5,514 nucleotides of DNA from Firmicutes bacterium UBA7709 (GCA_002482405.1 DLFX01000157.1:727-6240); one strand, 5' to 3'; positions 1-5,514 are shown, numbered from the stretch's first letter. Numbers and translations: made by a program. The notes: a model not told the origin generated them from the sequence alone.

Positions 1-576
1 AACGCGGTCATCCTGACCTCCGTTCTTTCCTGCGGAAACTCGGGGATGTACGCTTCCACCCGTATGCTCTACGCCATGGCGGTGGAAGGCAAGGCTCCGA
101 AGATCTTCAAGAAGGTCAACAAGAGAGGCGTGCCCGTTCCGGCCCTCGTGCTCACCACGATCATCGGCGCGCTGTGCTTCCTGACGTCTCTTTCCGGAGA
201 CGGCACCGTCTATCTCTGGCTTGTAAACGCTTCCGGCCTTGCAGGCTTTATCGCATGGCTCGGGATCTCTATCAGCCATTACAGATTCAGGAAGGCTTTC
301 ATTGCCCAGGGGCACAGCCTGGACGAGCTGAAGTTCAAAGCGAAATGGTATCCATTCGGACCGATCCTGGCGACCGTGTTATGCGCAATCGTAATCGTCG
401 GTCAGGGAATGTCCGCCTTCTCGGGCGACACCATCGACTGGCTCGGAATCCTGGTCGCTTACATCGGAATTCCGCTCTTCCTGATCTTATATCTGGGATA
501 TAAAATCGTAAAGAGAACAAAGGTTGTAAACCCCAAGGAAGCCGACCTGTCGAAGGGCTTCGCGAAATTGGACTAA
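1..576 (+). CDS. lysP: Lysine-specific permease-like amino acid transporter (LysP/APC family), C-terminal part, 5' end outside window
   Basis: This is the C-terminal 191 residues of an inner-membrane amino acid permease of the APC superfamily; the frame is open to the left edge, so the true start lies outside. The conserved block 'GNSGMYASTRMLYAMA' (visible residues 12-27) is typical of the basic and aromatic amino acid permease group. 'TVYLWLVNASGLAGFIAWLG', 'ISHYRFRKAF', 'GPILA' and 'DTIDWLG...YIGIPLFLI' closely resemble E. coli LysP as I recall it, so proton-driven lysine uptake is the likely role. Four hydrophobic membrane segments follow the conserved block, matching TM9-12 of the usual 12, and the tail is short, charged and cytoplasmic ('KRTKVVNPKEAD'). 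A cysteine sits where LysP usually has alanine (LSCGNSG). The gene ends at TAA and is followed by a strong hairpin terminator. Family assignment is firm; lysine specificity is inferred from similarity and could instead be another cationic or neutral amino acid. Confidence 0.88.
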   Translation, partial: NAVILTSVLSCGNSGMYASTRMLYAMAVEGKAPKIFKKVNKRGVPVPALVLTTIIGALCFLTSLSGDGTVYLWLVNASGLAGFIAWLGISISHYRFRKAFIAQGHSLDELKFKAKWYPFGPILATVLCAIVIVGQGMSAFSGDTIDWLGILVAYIGIPLFLILYLGYKIVKRTKVVNPKEADLSKGFAKLD

Positions 577-628
577 GCACAACTGTGGATTGATTTCCAT
601 ATGCGAACCGATACTAAATAAGTTATAT

Positions 629-657
629 AAAATCCTGCCCGATTTGGGCAGGATTTT
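629..657. terminator. Strong Rho-independent terminator, probably bidirectional
   Basis: A perfect 12-bp inverted repeat (AAAATCCTGCCC, loop GATTT, GGGCAGGATTTT) lies 52 bp after the permease stop codon. The GC-rich core is bracketed by A runs on one side and T runs on the other, so both strands give a stem followed by a T-rich tail. It sits between two convergent genes and most likely ends the permease transcript; it can also serve the opposing ABC transporter transcript. Confidence 0.88.
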
Positions 658-676
658 ATCATATTTATTAGGTATA

Positions 677-702
677 GAAAGTCGCCTCTTCAGGCGGCTT
701 TC
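677..702 (-). terminator. Second hairpin between the convergent genes, likely terminator for the ABC transporter
   Basis: GAAAGTCGCC pairs with GGCGGCTTTC (10 bp, one G-U pair) around a TCTTCA loop whose outer T and A can add one more pair. It lies about 76 bp beyond the ABC transporter stop codon on the minus strand. The tail after the stem is only weakly T-rich on either strand (CTTTCTATACC on the minus, GTCACTTTCT on the plus), so it is weaker than the neighbouring hairpin at 629-657. The two may act in series. The direction is inferred from proximity to the minus-strand gene. Confidence 0.55.
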
Positions 703-778
703 GTCACTTTCTAAGTCTGTAACTCAGAGTAATAACCCCTAACTGTAAATTTTGATAATAAAACAGCTAATGATGCCG

Positions 779-2521
779 TCAGTCCAGCAGGCCTTCAAAC
801 TGCATATTGTAAAGTCTGGCATACAGGCCCTGCTGCCCCAGCAGGTCTTCGTGAGAACCCCGCTCGGCGATGCCGTTCTGGGTCAGGACCAGAATCTCAT
901 CCGCGTTCCGAATAGTAGAAAGGCGATGGGCGATGGTGATGGTCGTCCGGTTTTTGGACAGCTCCTCCAGCGAATTCTGTATGAACCGCTCGCTTTCGTT
1001 ATCAAGGGCTGACGTCGCTTCGTCCAGAATAAGGATCGGCGGATTTTTTAAAAATACCCGGGCAATGCTCAGGCGCTGCTTCTGCCCGCCGGAAAAGCGG
1101 ACGCCCCGCTCTCCCACCAGCGTGTCATATCCATCCTCAAGGCTCAGGATAAAGTCATGGATATTGGCTTTCTTCGCCGCTTCGACAATCTCCTCATCGG
1201 TGGCGTCGGGCCTGCCATACGCGATATTTTCCCGCACGCTGGTATTGAAGATATACACCTCCTGCTGCACGACGCCGATATTGCGCCTGAGAGACTGCAT
1301 GGTCACATCCCTCACATCTTTTCCGTCCACGTACACCGCGCCCCCTGTCACATCGTAGAAGCGCGGGATCAGGCTGCAAAAGGTGGTTTTCCCGGCTCCG
1401 GAAGGGCCCACCAGCGCCACATTCCGGCCCGAGGCAATGGACAGGTTGAGGTTTTGCAGCACCAGCTCGCCATCCTCATAGCCAAAGGACACGTTGTCAA
1501 AGCGAATATTTCCTTGAATGACGCCGCAGTCGGCCGCGCCGTGACGGTCCTGAACGTCCGGATCGGTGTCCAGGATCTCAATCATCCGCTCAAAGCCGGC
1601 GTAACCCTTTTGAAACTGCTCCGTAAAGTTGACCAGCCGGTTGATGGGGTCCAGGAACATGCTGATATACAGCACGTACACGATGATGACGCTTGGTTCC
1701 ATGCTCCCCTTTGCCACCATATAGCCTCCCGCTCCAAGGACGGCAAGATACATTACGCCCTGAAGCAGAGAGTTGAAGGAAAAATAGCGCCCCATCATCA
1801 TGTAATTCGCTTTTTTGGACAGCAGAAACTCATGGTTTCCCTCTTCAAATTTCGACTGCTCCACGTCCTCATTGGAGAAGGACTTGACGGTTCGGATGCC
1901 GGAAAGGCTGTCCTGGACGATGGCGTTGACATCCGCAATCTTGCGGCGATTGTCCAAGAATACCGCCTCCATGCGCTTGTTGTAGTACAGCGAAAAGACC
2001 ACCATGGCCACTGTCACCCCAAGTAGAATCAGCGTGACGGTTACGTTGATGTTCATCAAAATGATAAACGCGCCGGCCAGCTTGACCAGCGAAATGAAAA
2101 TATCCTCCGGACCGTGATGGGCCAGTTCGGAGATATCGAACAGATCGGAGATGATGCGGGACATCATCTTGCCGGTATTGTTTTTATCGTAATAGGAAAA
2201 GGACAGCTTCTCCATATGGGAGAACAGGTCGCTGCGCATATCGCTCTCCATGCGGGCCCCCATGATGTGACCCCAGGAGGTGATGTAAAACTGCCCGAAA
2301 TACCGCAGGACATACAGCGCTCCCATCAGGATCAGAACCTGTACCGCGATCCTCGTCAACATCGAGACATCGGAAAGGACATACACGCTTCGCACCAGAT
2401 AGTTGATGATCAGCGGCACCGACAGGTCCACGGCCGACACCAGCGTAGCACAGAACATATCCATAAAAAATGCGCCCCTGTAGGGCTTATAGTAGCGAAC
2501 AAAACGTTTGAATAATCTCAC
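779..2521 (-). CDS. ABC transporter half-molecule, fused permease and ATP-binding domains (MsbA/BmrA-type exporter)
   Basis: This complete 580-residue protein has the size and order of a homodimeric type IV ABC exporter in the cytoplasmic membrane. Residues 1-310 form the membrane domain, with hydrophobic segments near 18-42, 57-80, 143-160, 161-179, 253-270 and 276-292. Residues 338-580 form the nucleotide-binding domain. Its motifs are all intact: Walker A GPSGAGKT (372-379), Q-loop around Q419-Q420, signature FSGGQ (476-480, F in place of the usual L), Walker B ILILDE with the catalytic glutamate at 501, D-loop SALD (504-507) and H-loop histidine 532. It should therefore be an active ATPase. 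The start is GTG, supported by a G-rich ribosome binding site 5 bp upstream; no in-frame ATG lies before it. The substrate cannot be read from sequence: drugs, lipids and peptides are all possible. No partner half-transporter is adjacent, which favours a homodimer or a distant partner. It lies 114 bp after hypE on the same strand and may be read through from that operon. Confidence 0.95.
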   Translation of the reverse strand: MRLFKRFVRYYKPYRGAFFMDMFCATLVSAVDLSVPLIINYLVRSVYVLSDVSMLTRIAVQVLILMGALYVLRYFGQFYITSWGHIMGARMESDMRSDLFSHMEKLSFSYYDKNNTGKMMSRIISDLFDISELAHHGPEDIFISLVKLAGAFIILMNINVTVTLILLGVTVAMVVFSLYYNKRMEAVFLDNRRKIADVNAIVQDSLSGIRTVKSFSNEDVEQSKFEEGNHEFLLSKKANYMMMGRYFSFNSLLQGVMYLAVLGAGGYMVAKGSMEPSVIIVYVLYISMFLDPINRLVNFTEQFQKGYAGFERMIEILDTDPDVQDRHGAADCGVIQGNIRFDNVSFGYEDGELVLQNLNLSIASGRNVALVGPSGAGKTTFCSLIPRFYDVTGGAVYVDGKDVRDVTMQSLRRNIGVVQQEVYIFNTSVRENIAYGRPDATDEEIVEAAKKANIHDFILSLEDGYDTLVGERGVRFSGGQKQRLSIARVFLKNPPILILDEATSALDNESERFIQNSLEELSKNRTTITIAHRLSTIRNADEILVLTQNGIAERGSHEDLLGQQGLYARLYNMQFEGLLD

Positions 2522-2526
2522 GGTTT

Positions 2527-2534
2527 CCCCCTTT
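2527..2534 (-). promoter_or_regulatory. Ribosome binding site of the ABC transporter gene
   Basis: On the minus strand AAAGGGGG lies 5 bp before GTG at 2521. It is the only purine-rich Shine-Dalgarno-like site near the amino end and supports the GTG start. The protein begins with a typical amphipathic lead-in (MRLFKRFVRYYKPYRG), which fits this start. Confidence 0.7.
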
Positions 2535-2569
2535 TTCTCTTCATTTTCATACCAAAACCCGAAGGGCCC

Positions 2570-2647
2570 TCAACAGGTCCTTCGCAAACTTCCAACGGAC
2601 TATCAGCAAATCCTTCGCAAACTTCCAACGGACTATCAGCAGATCCT
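2570..2647 (-). repeat. 33-bp tandem repeat that duplicates the 3' end of hypE (two near-identical copies plus a degenerate stub)
   Basis: Read on the minus strand, copy 1 (2647-2615) begins with the last three hypE codons and stop, AGG ATC TGC TGA, then TAG and 18 further bases. Copy 2 (2614-2582) is identical at 32 of 33 positions, the sole change being ATC to ATT. A 12-bp stub (2581-2570) reads AGG ACC TGT TGA and then diverges. The unit is 11 codons, so each copy would encode Arg-Ile/Thr-Cys-stop in the hypE frame. Only copy 1 is translated as part of hypE. Replication slippage or unequal recombination is the simplest origin; a regulatory role is not shown. Confidence 0.93.
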
Positions 2648-3616
2648 CGGCAGCCCTTCCCCGTAGAGCACATCCACAACGCGGCTTCCGCCGAGTCTTG
2701 TCTTCATGACGACGCCTTTGCCCGCGACGGCTTCCGCAATGATTGCCGCGTTCTTTCCCCATTCGGTTTTCCTCATGAGCTCCAGGGCCCTTTCCGCGTC
2801 CTCTGCCGCAACGATGGCGATCATCTTGCCCTCGTTTCCCATATAAAGGGGGTCCAGGCCTAAAATATCGCAGAAACCGGCGACTTCCGGGTCCACCGGC
2901 AGAGATCCCTCTCTGATTTCGATTCCGCATTGCGAGGAGCCTGCGATCTCGTTGAGCACCGTTCCGAGTCCCCCTCTGGTCACGTCCCTCATGGTCTTAA
3001 CGTCGATGCCGTTTTCAAGGAGGCTGTTCACCAGAGAATTCAGGAAGGCGCAGTCGCTTTTGATATTGTTTTCGATCTCCATCCTGGCGCTCAGGATGCA
3101 GGCGTGATGGTCGCCCAGAGTACCCGAAAGCAGGACTGCATCTCCTGGACGGCAGTTTTCCGCGCTGATATCCCGGCCTTCGGGGATGATGCCGATGCCG
3201 GAGGTGTTGATATACAGGCCTCCGTGCCCTTCCACCACCTTTGTGTCCCCTGCGACGATCCTCACCCCCGCCTTTTCGGCGGTTTCCGCCATGGACGCGA
3301 CGATCTGTTCGAGAAGAGACACCTCGAGGCCCTCTTCAAGAATAAAGCCTGCGGTGATGAATTTCGGCTCCGAACCCATCATGAGAAGGTCGTTAACCGT
3401 GCCGCAGACCGACAGCTTTCCGATATCCCCGCCCTTGAACATCACAGGAGTCACCACAAAGGAATCGGTGCTGTAGGCGATCCTGCCATGGATCTCTAAA
3501 ACCGCGGCGTCCTCCATTTTATTCAATATATGATTGGAAAAATATTTGCCGAAAACGTCTCTCATCAATTCGGCGGAGTCCTTGCCGCCGCTGCCATGAG
3601 CCATTGTGATCTTCAT
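2636..3616 (-). CDS. hypE: Hydrogenase maturation factor HypE (carbamoyl dehydratase)
   Basis: HypE is a cytoplasmic PurM/AIRS-family enzyme. HypF transfers a carbamoyl group to its C-terminal cysteine, and HypE dehydrates it with ATP to a thiocyanate that supplies cyanide for the Fe(CN)2CO centre of [NiFe]-hydrogenases. The 326-residue length is normal. Visible family motifs are HGSGGKDS (7-14), YSTDSFVVTP (48-57), GTVNDLLMMGSEP (72-84), GDTKVVEGHGG (123-133), DVTRGGLGTVLNE (211-223) and GNEGKM (260-265). The protein ends in the diagnostic PRIC, so the acceptor cysteine (C326) is present. ATG at 3616 is preceded by AAGGAG with an 8-bp spacer. The gene starts 42 bp after the hypD stop, consistent with one transcript. 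The stop TGA is immediately followed by TAG, and this end is duplicated downstream. Confidence 0.97.
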   Translation of the reverse strand: MKITMAHGSGGKDSAELMRDVFGKYFSNHILNKMEDAAVLEIHGRIAYSTDSFVVTPVMFKGGDIGKLSVCGTVNDLLMMGSEPKFITAGFILEEGLEVSLLEQIVASMAETAEKAGVRIVAGDTKVVEGHGGLYINTSGIGIIPEGRDISAENCRPGDAVLLSGTLGDHHACILSARMEIENNIKSDCAFLNSLVNSLLENGIDVKTMRDVTRGGLGTVLNEIAGSSQCGIEIREGSLPVDPEVAGFCDILGLDPLYMGNEGKMIAIVAAEDAERALELMRKTEWGKNAAIIAEAVAGKGVVMKTRLGGSRVVDVLYGEGLPRIC

Positions 3617-3658
3617 TCTTTTTTCTCCTTTTAAATAAATGCTGAGCTGAGAGAACGT

Positions 3659-4792
3659 CTATACGTTCCTATACCAGATCCCGCAGGCGCCCTCTGAAGA
3701 AACCATGCACGGACCATAGGGATTCGTTGGGTTGCACGCCTTCCCGAACATGGGGCATTCGCTTGGATTGATTCTCCCGATGATGACGTCGCCGCAGCGG
3801 CAGGCGGCAGGCAGTTCGATGTCCTGGTCCAGACCCCTGCTTCCCGCGTCATAGGACGCGAATTCCGGCCTGAGATAGAGCCCTGAATCGGGGATCATTC
3901 CAAGACCGCGCCACATGGCGGCTCCCGGCTCAAAATAGCGGGCAATGATCTCCTGAGCTTTCACATTTCCTTCGGTTTTTACCGCGTTTTTATATAAATT
4001 ATGGACCGCCGCCGGCTTTCCCGGATGCTCCGCCGTTTTTTCCGACTGCTCCGTCAGCTTTTCCTGCCGCTCCACCCCTCCAGTTCCTGCGGCGCCCCGC
4101 GCTCTCTTAGCATCCAGCTGCCTTATGATATCATAGATTCCCGCCAGGATGTGCTCCGGCTCAAATCCAGCCACAGCGCAGGGCTTGCCGTAATCCTTTA
4201 CAAGCTGCTCATAGGCGGAGCTCCCGATGATCACGCTCACGTGACCAGGACAGAGAAAGCCGTCGATGGCGTCTTCGTTTTCGCAGATCCAGTTTAAAGC
4301 CGGCATCACTGTCTTCAATGCCGTCAACAAGCGGATATTTTTCACCCCTTGGCGGTCGGCTTCCTCCATGGTCAGCGCATAGGCGGGAACCGTGGTCTCA
4401 AAACCCACTCCTGCAATCACATAGACGGTCTGCGGATTTTGCCTCGCCTTTTCCACCACTTCTATAGGTGAATACATCAGCTCGACCCTGGCGCCGTCCC
4501 CCTTTGCCTGGGAAAGGCTGCCCTTTTGGCCCGGCACCTTCATCATGTCTCCGAAGGTTGCCAGCACGTGGTTTTCCTTCATGGCATATTCAATACACCG
4601 GTCGATGTAGGCCGACGGCGTAACGCATACGGGACATCCCGGACCCGAGATCAGCTTGATCCGCGGCGAGATCAGACTCCGCACCCCACCCTTAAAAATG
4701 CTTGCGGTATGGGTGCCGCAGACCTCCATGATCTTTACCTCGGGGCCGTCATATTCTTTCAGTTCTCTGATGATCTGTTCAACATTCAACAT
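3659..4792 (-). CDS. hypD: Hydrogenase maturation iron-sulfur protein HypD
   Basis: HypD is a cytoplasmic [4Fe-4S] protein that forms a complex with HypC, on which the Fe(CN)2CO unit of [NiFe]-hydrogenases is assembled using cyanide from HypE. Numbered from ATG 4792 (377 residues), the conserved motifs are MEVCGTHT (C25), GPGCPVCVTP (C53, C56; the redox-active pair), ATFGDMMKVPG (78-88), AGVGFETTVP (127-136) and CPGHVSVIIG (181-190). The C-terminal region is rich in cysteines, including ECPMFGKAC and GPC...GAC, and supplies the cluster ligands. The start is chosen at ATG 4792 because AGAGGAG lies 13 bp before it; an in-frame TTG at 4804 would leave only 1 bp. The gene begins 4 bp after the hypC stop, suggesting translational coupling. 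An extra segment of about 35 residues (about 227-262), absent from family members I recall, lies between the 'DIIRQLDAKR' region and 'NLYKNAVKTEGN' and contains a 7-residue repeat. All key cysteines are kept, so the protein should be functional. Confidence 0.96.
   Translation of the reverse strand: MLNVEQIIRELKEYDGPEVKIMEVCGTHTASIFKGGVRSLISPRIKLISGPGCPVCVTPSAYIDRCIEYAMKENHVLATFGDMMKVPGQKGSLSQAKGDGARVELMYSPIEVVEKARQNPQTVYVIAGVGFETTVPAYALTMEEADRQGVKNIRLLTALKTVMPALNWICENEDAIDGFLCPGHVSVIIGSSAYEQLVKDYGKPCAVAGFEPEHILAGIYDIIRQLDAKRARGAAGTGGVERQEKLTEQSEKTAEHPGKPAAVHNLYKNAVKTEGNVKAQEIIARYFEPGAAMWRGLGMIPDSGLYLRPEFASYDAGSRGLDQDIELPAACRCGDVIIGRINPSECPMFGKACNPTNPYGPCMVSSEGACGIWYRNV
4010..4072 (-). repeat. 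Degenerate triplicate 21-bp repeat encoding a 7-residue motif inside hypD
   Basis: Three consecutive in-frame 21-bp units read on the minus strand encode ERQEKLT, EQSEKTA and EHPGKPA, with a pattern E-x-x-(E/G)-K-x-(T/A). All three units begin GAGC and end in CG; units 2 and 3 match at about three quarters of positions. They form the core of the extra hydrophilic segment of HypD. The pattern suggests slippage expansion of a flexible, charged surface loop followed by divergence. Confidence 0.8.
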
Positions 4793-4796
4793 CGGT

Positions 4797-5012
4797 TTAC
4801 GCAAGCTCCTCTAATTCCTGAAACAACTCGATCATTTCCAGCGCCCTCTCCTTGGGCATCACCTCAATGGCGCAGCCTGCGTGAACGAGGACGTAATCCC
4901 CCACCGCCGCGTCGATGAGGCCCACGTTGACGTCGACGAGGTTTCCGTTGAAATCGACCTTCGCTTTTGGGGGATTGACGGAAATAACTTTCCCAGGTAT
5001 TGCAATACACAT
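4797..5012 (-). CDS. hypC: Hydrogenase maturation chaperone HypC (HypC/HybG/HupF family)
   Basis: HypC is a small cytoplasmic chaperone that pairs with HypD, carries the Fe(CN)2CO iron unit and delivers it to the hydrogenase large subunit precursor. The 71-residue length fits the family. It begins MCIAIPGKV, where Cys2 becomes N-terminal after methionine removal and binds iron and the HypD partner. The typical beta-barrel features follow: VDFNGNLVDVNVGLID (24-39) and GDYVLVHAGCAIEVM (43-57). The C-terminal end is a short acidic helix (EMIELFQELEEL). ATG 5012 is chosen over an in-frame ATG at 5033 because AAGGAG lies 9 bp before 5012, and because the family requires Cys2. The gene ends 4 bp before the hypD start, and its last codons contain the hypD ribosome binding site. 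It lies 72 bp after the ferredoxin-like gene. Confidence 0.97.
   Translation of the reverse strand: MCIAIPGKVISVNPPKAKVDFNGNLVDVNVGLIDAAVGDYVLVHAGCAIEVMPKERALEMIELFQELEELA
4806..4812 (-). promoter_or_regulatory. Ribosome binding site of hypD, inside the end of hypC
   Basis: AGAGGAG on the minus strand lies within the final codons of hypC, 13 bp before ATG 4792 and only 1 bp before an in-frame TTG at 4804. This spacing favours the ATG, although 13 bp is somewhat long. The placement implies that hypD translation is coupled to ribosomes finishing hypC. Confidence 0.65.
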
Positions 5013-5021
5013 AATTATACT

Positions 5022-5027
5022 CTCCTT
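5022..5027 (-). promoter_or_regulatory. Ribosome binding site of hypC
   Basis: AAGGAG on the minus strand lies 9 bp before ATG 5012. It falls inside the reading frame that would result from the upstream in-frame ATG at 5033, which shows that the longer start is not the real one. Confidence 0.85.
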
Positions 5028-5033
5028 GCTCAT

Positions 5034-5048
5034 GGCCGGATTCCGGCC
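5034..5048. promoter_or_regulatory. 15-bp inverted repeat upstream of hypC
   Basis: GGCCGGA and TCCGGCC flank a single central base, giving a perfect dyad with 7-bp arms. It lies in the 72-bp gap between the ferredoxin-like gene and hypC, 6 bp upstream of the hypC ribosome binding site in the direction of transcription. As RNA it could form a 5-bp GC stem with a 5-base loop. No T tract follows, so it does not look like a terminator. It could be an operator, an RNA-processing or stability element, or chance. Confidence 0.5.
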
Positions 5049-5084
5049 TCTATCTCAATTTGGATATCTGAAAATGGGTATCCT

Positions 5085-5514
5085 CTATATGAATTTTCTT
5101 TTTACCACGATGGCCCGTTCGGGGCACATCTCCTGACAGCAGTAACAGCGGATGCATTTTTTATAGTCGTACACCGGAGGCTCTTTCTTTCTGTCCGTCC
5201 GGATTGCACCGTTATTTTCTTCCTGAAAGAATACCGCCTTTCCTTCCACCGGACAGGCGGCGACGCAAGCCCCGCAGCGAACGCACCTGTTTTCCAGAAT
5301 GACCGGCCTTCTAGCCAGCGCCTTCATCTTGTTGAGAACGATCCAAATCCCTTTCCCCTTAAAGGTTTTTCCCCTTAAAACATCAAAGTCAGGGTTGCAG
5401 TAGAGCTTCAGATCCTCGACACCGATAATTTCAATATCTTCCTCTTTCCAATGGCCCAACCCGAAAGCCTCCCCATAATATACCGTAGGCATATCCGAGG
5501 GTTCCGCGCAGATA
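5085..5514 (-). CDS. DUF362-type protein with C-terminal 2[4Fe-4S] ferredoxin domain, N-terminal part outside window
   Basis: About 142 C-terminal residues are visible and the frame is open to the right edge. The segment 'EAFGLGHWKEEDIEIIGVEDL' resembles the end of the DUF362 domain. After it come two [4Fe-4S] motifs of the pattern CxxCxxCxxxCP: CVRCGACVAACP (visible residues 77-88) and CIRCYCCQEMCP (120-131), the second carrying an extra cysteine (CYCC) common in this group. The linker between the clusters is about 32 residues, long and charged for a two-cluster module. No membrane segment is seen, so it is probably a cytoplasmic electron carrier or redox protein; the exact role of DUF362 proteins is not known to me. 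An ATG at 5492 lacks a good ribosome binding site and sits inside the conserved domain, so it is not taken as the start. The same-strand gap to hypC is 72 bp with no terminator, so co-transcription with hypCDE is plausible. A stand-alone ferredoxin is the alternative. Confidence 0.82.
   Translation of the reverse strand, partial: ICAEPSDMPTVYYGEAFGLGHWKEEDIEIIGVEDLKLYCNPDFDVLRGKTFKGKGIWIVLNKMKALARRPVILENRCVRCGACVAACPVEGKAVFFQEENNGAIRTDRKKEPPVYDYKKCIRCYCCQEMCPERAIVVKRKFI

Noticed and set aside
1157..2026. 289-codon open frame on the plus strand, antisense to the ABC transporter
   Set aside because: It lies wholly inside a gene whose ATP-binding and membrane motifs are intact on the other strand, is rich in His and Asp as typical of antisense frames, and shows no recognisable domain or start signal.
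2554..2569. GGGCCCTTCGGGTTTT on the minus strand as a terminator for the hyp operon
   Set aside because: The stem is only three G-C pairs plus possible G-U pairs, and the T run is four bases; too weak to call.
2582..2640. A promoter for the ABC gene formed within the repeats (TTGGAA, 17 bp, TGATAG on the minus strand)
   Set aside because: The -10 element matches the consensus poorly and the arrangement is a by-product of the duplication.
2582..2647. Possible CRISPR array from 33-bp direct repeats
   Set aside because: The units abut with no spacers between them and include the hypE coding end, so this is a tandem duplication.
2547..2930. 127-codon minus-strand frame ending in a repeated DLLIVRWKFAK peptide
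   Set aside because: It is a shifted frame within hypE. The peptide repeat is only the other-frame reading of the 33-bp DNA duplication.
2930..3499. 189-codon plus-strand frame opposite hypE
   Set aside because: hypE on the minus strand is unmistakable and full length; this frame has no family motifs and no ribosome binding site evidence.
4793..4804. TTG start at 4804 for hypD, giving four extra residues and overlap with hypC
   Set aside because: The ribosome binding site would be only 1 bp away from TTG; ATG at 4792 has a workable spacing and is a better codon.
5013..5033. ATG at 5033 as the hypC start
   Set aside because: It would add seven residues before MCIAIPG, displace the essential N-terminal cysteine, and place the evident AAGGAG site inside the gene.
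5490..5492. ATG at 5492 as the start of a stand-alone 135-residue ferredoxin
   Set aside because: The frame stays open to the edge, no ribosome binding site precedes the ATG, and the following sequence matches the inner part of a DUF362 domain. It is not fully excluded.

Overview
The window suggests a fermentative anaerobe of the Bacillota, probably a moderately GC-rich member of the Clostridia. This is inferred from strong AGGAG-type ribosome binding sites, tight operon packing, GTG start use, a homodimer-type ABC exporter, and a 'CIRCYCCQEMCP' ferredoxin module typical of DUF362 proteins in anaerobes. I cannot assign genus or species from sequence alone.

Layout, left to right. Bases 1-576 (+) are the C-terminal part of a lysine-specific permease-like amino acid transporter (LysP/APC family), cut by the left edge. 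Bases 577-778 lie between convergent genes and hold two hairpins: a perfect 12-bp stem with T-rich flanks on both sides, and a second stem nearer the ABC gene. Bases 779-2521 (-) encode a complete 580-residue ABC half-transporter with fused membrane and nucleotide-binding domains. Bases 2522-2635 are a short spacer with a 33-bp tandem duplication that copies the end of hypE, including its last three codons and stop. Bases 2636-5012 (-) are hypC, hypD and hypE in that transcriptional order, closely packed and each with a ribosome binding site. Bases 5085-5514 (-) are the C-terminal part of a DUF362-type protein with two [4Fe-4S] motifs, lying just upstream of hypC and cut by the right edge.

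How the genes work together. HypC, HypD and HypE are core factors that build the Fe(CN)2CO group of [NiFe]-hydrogenases. HypE (with HypF, not in this window) makes the thiocyanate on its C-terminal cysteine. The HypC-HypD complex carries the iron and receives the cyanides. The genome should therefore encode a [NiFe]-hydrogenase, though no structural gene is visible. The upstream ferredoxin-like gene reads in the same direction 72 bp before hypC and may be co-transcribed, which makes a redox link to HypCD a testable idea. The ABC transporter follows hypE on the same strand but has no evident functional tie to it.

The most unusual local structures are two tandem expansions in adjacent hyp genes: a 7-residue (21-bp) triplicate repeat in an insertion of HypD, and the 33-bp duplicated tail of hypE. 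No clearly new multi-gene system is visible. No RNA gene, CRISPR array, insertion sequence or phage gene was seen.
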